Assembly (NCBI RefSeq): GCF_947507565.1
Contig: NC_089193.1
Location: 310,001 to 374,000, forward strand
DNA from: Oscarella lobularis
Taxonomy: Eukaryota > Porifera > Homoscleromorpha > Homosclerophorida > Oscarellidae
Length of the DNA: 64,000 nt
Direction: 5' to 3'
Program-made: the position numbers and the translations under genes
The notes under the pieces: generated by a model
Told to the model about the DNA's origin: nothing
The model's database searches: none
The model's input: the letters and a program-made list of their open reading frames with translations, nothing else
Shown: piece after piece, positions 56,285 to 64,000 of the stretch
Layout of the letters: the number at the start of each line of letters is the position of its first letter
How positions within the stretch are numbered: position 1 is the stretch's first letter

Positions 56285-56784
56285 ATGCGTTCTCTTCTGG
56301 TGCTAGTATGGTTGCTCTTTGCTCAGTGCTGCAGTGCCCTAAATGATTATAAAAGTAAGCTGAAGACGACAGACATTCGCCAGAAAACTTTACTCCTGCA
56401 GATGACGATAGTACGTGCCAGGATGTCTATACGGGTTACCGGGGAATGGGCAGAGTGAAAGAAGTCATTGTGGGCGTACTACCTCAGTGTCTCCACAATC
56501 GCATGAATTTGCCTCACGGCTACGTTCACACTGTCGTCGTGTTCAAGGGATATTCTGACCATGGTCCGGGCGGCAGGAATTATCCGAGGTATACAAACAC
56601 CAAAGACGTTGATATGAGTCATTATGATCGCGGTTACGACGAAGAGGGCAAGAGCAATGCGAGTCCAGATGAAATTGATGCATTTCTACGTCAGTACGGA
56701 ACTCATTATCAGTCGCTTGGAAGAAATTGTCAAGATTTCTCACGAAACTTTGTCCATTTCTTGATAACAGCTCATCCCTGCTGA
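56285..56784 (+). CDS. small secreted protein with papain-fold-like H and NC motif
   Basis: Two exons: 56,285-56,354 and 56,402-56,784, a 47 bp intron, phase 1 to phase 1. The N-terminus MRSLLVLVWLLFAQCCSA is a signal peptide. The mature about 125 residues contain HTVVVFKGY (His near the N-terminus of a strand) and, near the end, GRNCQDFSRNFVHFL. The His plus N-C-x-x-F layout is that of PPPDE/DUF862-like or LRAT/NlpC-type cysteine hydrolases (deubiquitinating, acyl-transfer or endopeptidase activities). The signal peptide argues for an extracellular role, unlike cytosolic PPPDE enzymes. The exact family is not certain. Confidence 0.55.
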
Positions 56785-56952
56785 GTTCAGCAATGGCGTA
56801 CTGATTCATTTCTGTCAATTGAAATGTTCTTGATTGATCTTGTTCTTGTTCGTTCTGTCGCAAATGCAACTGCTATGTCTTTAATGCAATTTATAGCTAT
56901 ATCTCACGGAAGTAGAGTAGTAGCACCAAACAAAGAATCAGTGGAAAATGAA

Positions 56953-57247
56953 ATTCGAGAAAACGACGTCGTAAGGAGCAAATTTCTCTGCCTCGTCGAC
57001 CGATCCACGAATGATTTTCACGTTATCGTAGTCTCGAAATCGACTTCTTGAAATACTGATACGATCAGCGTTCGGGTCTACGCCCACGAGGAAGCCGCTT
57101 GGTCCAGTTCGGCGCGCAACTTCTATCGTTGTGTTGCCCGTTGCGCAGCCGAAATCAAGAACGCAATCACCGGTACTAGCTCAGTGGCAGAGCGTTATCG
57201 AGAAACGTTATGCCGCACAAGTTTTGCCCGTGCTTTGACGTACGATC
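56953..57247 (-). pseudogene. N-terminal fragment of the SAM methyltransferase (duplicate)
   Basis: About 290 bp matching 53,554-53,840 (first roughly 95 codons). A 5-base insertion near 57,172 and point changes break the frame. The insertion creates GCTCAGTGGCAGAGC, which mimics a tRNA D-arm. Fragment ends coincide with no visible target duplication. Confidence 0.8.
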
Positions 57248-57379
57248 GATACGCACGATACGCACCTAGAGTACACACTTCCCAGATGACAATTCCAAAC
57301 GACCACCTACAATTCAAGCAACGGTGAATCACCCATATCATAAGAGAAGTAAACATAATTTACACGTCGCTCTTTTCAG

Positions 57380-58935
57380 AGAAGAGACGGTGCGTTATAG
57401 CTTCGAAAGACATCCATCGGAGATGGAGACGCCTCGTGGTCTTTTGACAATATGCACACACCTTCATGATAGACCGATCTGGTTAGTCCAAAGTCGGACA
57501 CTCTGAGTAGTTTATCTTCGCGATGAACCAAGCCTTTTCCAATCAGATATTCCTGAAAGATTAAACTCAGTAAATGAAATCAGATGTGTAATTATCCAAT
57601 TCATACTATCCCTGATGGAATTTGCCAAACAAATGATATCAGATCAGAAGAACTTAATTCGTACTCGACGTCACCGCTCTTCTTCCCGCCTTCGAAATTA
57701 TTTAACATCGAGTTTCATCCCCGTGCACTCCTTATCATCGATGCAAATCCTTACCGTCAACGTGATCTTCAATTTCGCTAAAGTCCTCGTTCTTGTCGCA
57801 CTTGTGAGGCATTTCTGTGCATTCATAATCAGGCGACTGTTCGAGCGAATCACTCTAGAAAAGAACATACTAGAGTCATTAATTCGTTTAATAAAAGATG
57901 TTTTTTTACGCGCCTTGTCCAAATAATCTCGGTTCGTGACGCTTTCACTCAATTTTGCTGAGGATCTACACACTGAGACAGAGTATTTCATTGGTGACAA
58001 CACGCTTTGGTATTTCGTCAACTTTGGGTCTTCTTTTTCTGAGATAGTTGAGTAAATCGCCGTGCATGCAGTACTCGACAATAAGGCAGTATGGTGGGGA
58101 TGTCGTTATGCATGCAAGAAGGCTGACAATATGTGGGTGCTGCCCGATCCGTTTCATCAGTTTGATTTCTTTTAAAAAGTCCTCACCTTGTACAATCTCG
58201 TCTAAAACGATTTGGGATATACTGCATACACAAACAACTACGCGCGATTGCGCACCTTTGAGCATTTTACACACAACAACCGACTTCTCTTTCTCGAAAG
58301 ACTTTGCCTCTTTTTTGCCTTGCCTCAAAAAACCACGAGATGAACTGTGATATAAAAACGCCCTGTACACAACGGCGAAAAATCCATCGCCAAGCTTATC
58401 GAGAAGAGTCATGTCATGGGAGTTGACTTCCCATTCGTCGTGTGGCTCGACGAAGTCAGGTGTTCTCCGGATACGAAGATATTTGCGTCGCGCATTAACA
58501 GCGACAAAGACGACAACGAATACACAACAGCAAACGAGCCTATGGAAGACACTGCGATTACCCATCGAGTGCTTGACGTCACTGCAAGACCTGCAAGAAA
58601 GATGGTGGAATTTCAAATTTTAAAATACCGCTCCCAGTTCAGTTGCTGACACGTACACTGATACGAACGACTGCCATTTCCAGTCCAGGCACTCATACAA
58701 ACACACTGGTATGATCCACACGTATTCAAACATCGTTGACCCTTCATGTTACAGGTACCATGACGGCTGCATTCGTGTACGTCTGAATGGAGAAGAACTG
58801 AAATATTACTAGGTCTAGTGGGATTACCAACTATGTAAGTTACCTTCGCATGTAGTTCCATTTCCTGTAAATCCAGGTTTGCATGTGCAGATGTACGATA
58901 ACAGTGTATTTTTACGTGTTGCATTGAAGTGGCAC
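57380..58935 (-). pseudogene. RTK duplicate with transmembrane and kinase N-lobe, catalytic loop deleted
   Basis: Order as in the 5' RTK. EGF exon remnant (CTCKPGFTGNGTTCEG, about 58,925-58,845), another EGF piece with stop, and a transmembrane helix (VCCCVFVVVFVAV, about 58,520). Juxtamembrane HDEWEVNSHDMTLLDKLGDG, lysine in VVCKML, then LMKRIGQHPHIVSLLAC and CLIVEYCMHGDLLNYL. Then a decayed exon (SFVWQIPSGI) and an exon around 57,400-57,560 reading GKGLVHREDKLLRVSDFGL. Relative to the RTK, 30 bp are missing exactly over the HRDLACRN catalytic loop, the third loop glycine is Ala (GDGFFA), and a 4-base insertion shifts the frame after DFGLTRSVYH. It cannot be an active kinase. The long N-lobe frame (57,966-58,616) is still open. 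Confidence 0.8.
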
Positions 58936-58942
58936 TTAATTA

Positions 58943-60634
58943 ATGCATTCAGAAAAGTCCCATCCTGCCATTTACAAGTTTCATATAGGAAGCGGTTCTC
59001 TCACCGGCAGGGAGAAAGTCGCGCGTCATGGGGTAGGTATAGCTTCAGCTAGGGGACGGGGATCGACGGTTTTAACAACCAATACCTTTCACGCCAAAGT
59101 ATTCGAGAGGATGACTTGCCGACAGCTAGGTGAAACACCCCACTATCGAGAGTAAAGCAAGAAGGACGCCAAAAAACAGGAGAACAGGCGGCGCCGTAGC
59201 TAGACTAGGCAGATAGCCAATTGAAAGCTTTTAGTGTGCGGTAGCGCTCTTGCACTTGGCCGGACTCGCATGACGAAGACTCCCCTGCATGCCAATGACG
59301 ACATTATTACCCCCTAAGAATGTTCAAGTCTGAAGTGAAACGTCGGGTAGTCCTCCTTCGCTTCCGCGTGAGCCATCTGTGTCAACGAAAAGAACGAGAG
59401 ATCTCTGTACGGGGAAATTAAAGAAGCCGCAGGTTCTAATATTGGATATGACATCTTCTCCAAGTCAACGCCAGGGCGTAAACAGCGCCAGTCGTCTTTG
59501 CGGAAGTTTGCCCAAGGCTGATTCGTTGCTAGAGCAACATATCATGAGAGAAACAAATCGGCTTGCGCGCTCTACGTGGTACCGCCTTCGTATCAATCCT
59601 CAATTGATCTAGGTGACATTAACCAAATCAATCCACATGTGATGTACCGTACAATCGTCCAAACGAGAGTACAGGAATAGCTCTTTTAAATCATGTACTC
59701 CTTTAGGAACGCGTGCCATTTGACTCTAGACACTGGACTCTCAAGCTTTCAAACAAATATAGCATTCATAAGAATGTAATGAATTTTCAATTCTCGGCTA
59801 CCTTGTTTTCACATTCATTCGACTTCTCCACAATATCTATGTTAAGGAGACAGACCTTGCTCAGTTTTCTATTCCCCTCGACGTTTGACTGAGTCCTAAA
59901 ACGAAGAACCTGAAGAAACTGAGTTGAAAATAGAGATCGTTTCTGGAATGACTTCTGCTTCACCTCGAGCTGCCAACTGACCGACCATGACTTTTAAACC
60001 TTTCAAAAACACAAAATATAGCCTATGAAGGCGTTTCTTACGTTGCGGGCGACGTCGGATTCTATTTGAGGCCAGTTACAACGTCGAAACGCAATCGAGC
60101 GTTGAGCTAGTGACACGATTGTCTTACGGTTGGAAGATCGACGCCGCCTGGTGCGCAGAACGCCGGGAAATGTCGAATTCGTTTCGGTCGCCCTCTATCG
60201 GCCATCTTAGCCTAGTTAGCGTGCTCGACCTAAAATGTTTTCTCTCTTCTTTACGAATTTTATGCGATGTAGATCGCGCTTATCCTTACACAACCATAGA
60301 TAAATCGCAATTCGCTGGAATCATCGTCGAAGCGGTTCGGACAGATCATGTAGGTAGACGCGCATATTCGAAGCGAAACGCGCATCACATCCCTCTCGGT
60401 CCTACGAGAAATGCAGCGAAATTGTTGTACCCTGCTTTGACTCTAAGCCCTAAAACTGACATGGCACGAATCTACGGCTGGATTTCGCGAGTTCTCTCTC
60501 ACTAAAAGCCGATCGATCGATTTTCGCCACGTTCGTTTCGGAACGCGAACTCGATCGAATGCATTTGAGCGTTTTGCGTCGCGTCTCGTCTCGTTTCGTT
60601 GAGATCGTGAACGAAACGGTGACGTTACAAATCT
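58943..60634 (+). repeat. dispersed repeat family A, subfamily I, copy 3, 5' part
   Basis: Matches 8,656-10,390, starting at GCATTCAGAAAAGTCCC immediately after the truncated RTK EGF exon. It is interrupted at 60,634 by the inverted-repeat element and resumes at 62,385. Confidence 0.75.
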
Positions 60635-60670
60635 ATGGCGCGCCATTCGTGCCAAAAGTCCACAGTTGTC

Positions 60671-60930
60671 ATGCCATTTAAAATGCCATTTAAACTGCCA
60701 TAAAAACTGCCATAAAAACTGCCATGGAAACTGCCATTTTAAATGCCATAAAAACTGCCATTTACTGAAACTGCCATGGAAACTGCCATGGAAACTGCCA
60801 TGGAAACTGCCATTTTAAATGCCATAAAAACTGCCATTTACTGAAACTGCTATGGAAACTGCCATGGAAACTGCCATGGAAACTGCCATAGAAAACTGCC
60901 ATAGAAACTGCCATGGAAACTGCCATTGAG
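60671..60930. repeat. left subterminal array of AACTGCCATGGA-type 12-mers
   Basis: About 20 degenerate units (AACTGCCATGGA, AACTGCCATAAA, AATGCCATTTTA). It is the mirror of the right array, so the element can fold into a long hairpin or offer many transposase-binding sites. Confidence 0.9.
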
Positions 60931-61080
60931 CAATAGACTTCCACTTCTTTCTCTTTTATTCGGGGTCTTTTAACGCACTACCAATCAAGATGGCAGACGT
61001 ACAGGCTTTGCGACTAAACCTGTGTCAGCGCATTCTGAGTATATACTTTACATTCTTTAAAATACAAAAGACAAGACTGA

Positions 61081-61832
61081 CGAGGAACTGGCCACGACAC
61101 TACTGACGGAAAACTCACAAGCTCTTTTGGTTGAATGTGGAAGTCTTCGAGATATGTCGTCGGCGAAGCTATCTTGGAGAGAAGATCTTATCAAAATGCT
61201 CACATTCTACTTCTGCGTTGGAAAAATACAAGGCGCTTTAGACCAAATGCGCCAGGGGAAACGCTTGGAGTGCTGTCGTATTTGGAACGACAATCTGACA
61301 TCCTGAGACCTTTTTTTACATGGTCAGATTCGACTCTCACCGCCGGCAAGTTTACTTCCGCAAATACGCAACATATTTGTAATGTAACTCGTTCATTCTT
61401 TCAGAAACACTGCTATGTATATTCCGTGAGGGCAATGTTAGATACACTGACAAGACCGTTAATGCAGCGCTGTGGAAATCGGAGGTGGATACGTGCATGG
61501 CTTTCGAGGACTTCTTGGAGTCGTGCGAAGGTAAAAGTAAAGTTTGGTAAATTTGTTTGTTGTTGTTGTCAAAAAGAGTCTGGCTTTTAGAGAATGAAAC
61601 TGGCGCCTCACTAGAGGATGTCTACATTTTCTGCACCGGTGCTGCACGTCCACCTCCCCTGGGACTAGAAAAAAGTTTGACGCTAAAATTTTCTCACAGC
61701 GGAGTCTTTCCAACGGCGTCCACATGCAGCCTCACACTGACTCTTCCAACAGCTTTCCACGACGACCAAGAGAAGTATTTTGAAAATCTTGCCTTAGGAT
61801 TCAGGAGCAACAACTTCTTTGGTCACGTCTAA
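61081..61832 (+). pseudogene. HECT E3 ligase C-terminal remnant (G2E3-like) inside the element
   Basis: Three exons. Exon 1 (about 61,081-61,380): MSSAKLSWREDLIKML, KIQGALDQMRQG, then after a frameshift at the GGGGAAA run (61,255-61,261) ETLGVLSYLERQSDILRPFF and STLTAGKF. Exon 2 (about 61,405-61,530): ETLLCIFREGNVRYTDKTVN, FEDFLESCE. Exon 3 (about 61,590-61,832): LEDVYIFCTGA, then FPTASTCSLTLTLP containing the HECT active-site TC motif, and end at TAA 61,830-61,832. It resembles the second half of a HECT domain. The frameshift and missing N-lobe make it non-functional unless further 5' exons and a programmed shift exist. Confidence 0.6.
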
Positions 61833-62090
61833 TTTATTGATTTCTTTGACCTGTTGACTTCGTTTGCCAATAATGTTCTGTTAGCTAGTTGCTTTTTGCA
61901 TAATTTGACAGCAGTTTTCGATAGTTTAAAGTTTATGGCATCGGTAAAAAGAATAATACAAATTCGAATACACATTGAAGCACTGATTGCATACAAAACT
62001 CCATAATATGCTATAAAACTAGCATTTATAGTCGTTCAAAATCGATTTATAGAGTAATGCTATTGGCAAAAAAACGGCAGTATAAATGGT

Positions 62091-62350
62091 AGTTTTCATG
62101 GCAGTTTTCATGGCAGTTTTCATGGCAGTTTTCATGGCAGTTTTCATGGCAGTTTTCATGGCAGTCTCTATGGCAGTTTCCATGGCAGTTTAAATGGCAT
62201 TTTAAATGGCATTTTCCATGGCAGTTTCCTTAGAAGTTTGAGTAAATGGCAGTTTTTATGGCATTTTCAATGGCAGTTTCCATGGCAGTTTTTATGGCAT
62301 TTTTAATGGCATTTTAAATGGCATTTTAAATGGCATTTTAAATGGCATGA
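62091..62350. repeat. right subterminal array of ATGGCAGTTTTC-type 12-mers
   Basis: Inverse counterpart of the left array: units ATGGCAGTTTTC, ATGGCAGTTTCC, ATGGCATTTTAA. A 60-codon frame with repeated MAVS-type motifs on the opposite strand of the left array is a by-product. Confidence 0.9.
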
Positions 62351-62384
62351 CAACTGTGGACTTTTGGCACGAATGGCGCGCCAT

Positions 62385-63480
62385 ACAAATCCTACATCTT
62401 GTCCATGCACGCGTGCACGTGCTCGTCTCTTGTTTCCTTTTTTCTGCACGCGAGTGATCGCTCCAATCATTACCTTATTTGGTTGCGCGTAGAGGTGCAG
62501 AAAGCAATGCTGTCTCTCGTGACATCGTTGCGGTTTATGACGCACACCCGACGTCCAATGAGAGAAAAGTTGGCGTCATCGTTCGCGAGGGAGTACATAA
62601 AGTCGTGCACGGCGCTCTCCCTCTTTACGTAACCCCGTCACTGAGAACTCGCTCGTACGCTTGGTTAGTCGTTGGAAGACTAGGAGCCAGAGGGGCGAGC
62701 GATATTCCGACGCAACGTCCTGGAGCAACGGTGCGAAAGTGATTAGAGGCACATCCCTAAGACCTCTAGGGGCTTCCGCGCCGGGAAAACACGCTCCGTC
62801 TTACACGGGACAGCGTGGGCGTTCGCCGGCTCTCCTCCACGTCGAGCACACGATGAGCGGGCCTCTTCGGCGGTGGCGATAGCCGTCTCCCGGGGTGGCA
62901 ACGAACCCCGGAGACTCACTTATGGTGGGTTCTGATCTAATTCATGCCGTTGGTGAGGGTCGGCTGGGTTGCGAGCGTCTGGACCTCCACGTGGTGCGAC
63001 CTCGGTCACGCAAACACAGTCGCGCTTCAATTTGCTTTATTTTGGTATGTACTTCGTTGTTTTGAATAGCTGCAGGCTTCGTTTCTTCAGATTTCTGCTC
63101 GCGAGAGGGTTTCGACGAAGTCCTTCGTTTTGCTATCCGATACTGTGTGAGTGGGAGGAGTGACTTTGAATCTATTATTTTTTTACTACATCTTGTTTCG
63201 ACTCCCTCCCTATTAATTAATTGTTTTTTTATCGCGTTCATTTCTTTCCGTAGAGTATTTTAGATAGGTTTTAGGCGTAGCGTAGTAGTATAGAGGGGAG
63301 TAAATTCCTAAATAAAATCTCATTCGGGTACCAGTCCCTCACGTGCAGCAAAAGTTTCTTGGCATATTTCCAGCTTTCAAGCCGTATCACAAACATTTTT
63401 GGGAAAGAGCTTTTCTCGTACAATGTTGTTTGACCTAATACCTCGTAGTTCTTACTGAGTCTTCCGGTTATTGTAAATAA
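62385..63480 (+). repeat. dispersed repeat family A, subfamily I, copy 3, 3' part
   Basis: Resumes the copy interrupted at 60,634, matching 10,385-11,400 and 50,870-51,940. The 134-codon frame is broken by a small indel near 62,643. Confidence 0.75.
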
Positions 63481-64000
63481 TAGTAACTTGATAGAGTCTT
63501 TTTTGCGAATCGTGGTGTATGCCTTCTACGATAATAATGATTTTTTTCTCGAAATTTGAAGCAGAAGTTGCCCGAAAGTTCGAACAATTTATCTTGCTCG
63601 GTCGCCAATATTCCGGGTCGGGACTTTCACATATAAAATGCCCGTGTATTTTACAGTACGCTGGTTTTGGAGGAATAAGGGCGAAAAACCCTCCACCCTA
63701 TAAAATACGGGACCGTCAGCGTTGAAGCTTTCCGCGTCGTAGGTAAAGAGGAAGCGAAGGATTCATGTCCGATAAAACGCTCGTTATAAGGAGGACAACT
63801 GTCGTGTGCTTTGCAAATGCAATTTCATTCAATATAAGTGTGACGTGCTAAAAAAAGCTGAAAATGATAAGCTTCCTTTTCTCATTTTCCTTTGCGTCTC
63901 TTAGAACTCTCACCCTAGAAGTTCGATAAAACACGACAATAGCGCAAAAACGAAACAAAATGAACAAACGCAAGAACATCAACACACGTACTGATCTAGC
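63400..64000 (+). repeat. family A tail with hairpin, running off the window
   Basis: Matches 23,740-24,330, including the hairpin at about 63,645-63,713 (CCCGTGTATTTTACAGT / ACCCTATAAAATACGGG). In the other copy this tail leads straight into an RTK 3' remnant. Confidence 0.6.

Larger units (their letters stand above)
60635..62384. mobile_element. 1.75 kb DNA transposon-like element with 60 bp perfect inverted ends and HECT remnant cargo
   Basis: The first 60 bp (60,635-60,694) equals the reverse complement of the last 60 bp (62,325-62,384). Both ends are the palindrome ATGGCGCGCCAT. Inward of each lies an array of degenerate 12-mers. Flanks are ACAAATCT (60,627-60,634) and ACAAATCC (62,385-62,392), an 8 bp target duplication with one mismatch. 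The host is a family A repeat whose intact copies lack the insert, so the insertion is well defined. There is no transposase; the only coding sequence inside is a HECT-ligase remnant. The superfamily is not determined; 8 bp duplications fit hAT or P, but the ends are unusual for either. Confidence 0.85.

Noticed and set aside
57172-57240. tRNA-like D-arm GCTCAGTGGCAGAGC
   Set aside because: It lies inside a methyltransferase pseudogene fragment; no anticodon or T-arm fits.
60762-60944. 60-codon frame made of repeated MAVS-type motifs
   Set aside because: By-product of the 12-mer subterminal array of the transposon-like element.
60671-62350. CRISPR-like array from the regular ATGGCAG repeats
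   Set aside because: Units are contiguous 12-mers without spacers, in a eukaryotic transposon context.

Overview
The window is eukaryotic nuclear DNA from an animal, most likely an early-branching one such as a sponge. The evidence is a receptor tyrosine kinase (RTK) with a C-type lectin/SRCR/EGF ectodomain, a Death-domain/NB-ARC/TPR gene, a Roco-like COR fragment, ZYG11/ZER1-type proteins, a large lipid transfer protein, and compact genes with many 50-200 bp GT-AG introns. The species assignment is inference. There is no operon structure and no rRNA, convincing tRNA or CRISPR array.

Layout. 0.5-7.9 kb: a multi-exon RTK on the minus strand and exons of a small membrane protein. 8.3-11.4 kb: dispersed repeat (family A, copy 1). 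11.5-17.7 kb, minus strand: a coiled-coil/TKL-type kinase that appears cut off by the repeat, a kelch protein with an in-frame stop at a splice site, and an intronless ZYG11/ZER1-like gene. The ZYG11-like gene faces a TIR-like exon that runs into a 200-N assembly gap (17,990-18,189). 18.2-23.7 kb: an inverted-repeat element and a Death/NB-ARC/TPR gene. 23.7-32 kb: repeats, an RTK remnant, a COR-like fragment, a hAT-like miniature element and a degraded SHPRH-like gene. 32.7-35.1 kb: a second intronless ZYG11/ZER1-like gene. 35.4-41.4 kb: inverted repeat copies and a displaced copy of the ZYG11/TIR bidirectional promoter. 41.8-50 kb: a vitellogenin/MTP-type lipid transfer gene, a secreted cysteine-rich repeat protein and a Frizzled-like fragment. 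50-53 kb: repeats. 53-57 kb: an intronless SAM methyltransferase and a small secreted papain-fold-like protein. 57-64 kb: a methyltransferase pseudogene, an RTK pseudogene, and a third full family A copy split by a 1.75 kb terminal-inverted-repeat element carrying a HECT-ligase remnant.

The main theme is shuffling of receptor and immune-type modules (RTK, TIR-like, Death/NB-ARC, COR, HECT) by segmental duplication and mobile repeats. Three repeat families recur. Family A is about 2 kb or more and GC-rich, with two subfamilies. Family B lies at 24.9, 40.9 and 52.0 kb. Family C lies at 26.2, 37.4 and 55.4 kb. Most pseudogenes border one of them. Intact-looking genes are the RTK, the two ZYG11-like genes, the Death/NB-ARC/TPR gene, the lipid transfer gene, the cysteine-rich secreted gene, the methyltransferase and the small secreted protein. 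Exon boundaries were placed by eye from frame and GT-AG signals; no alignment or transcript data were available.
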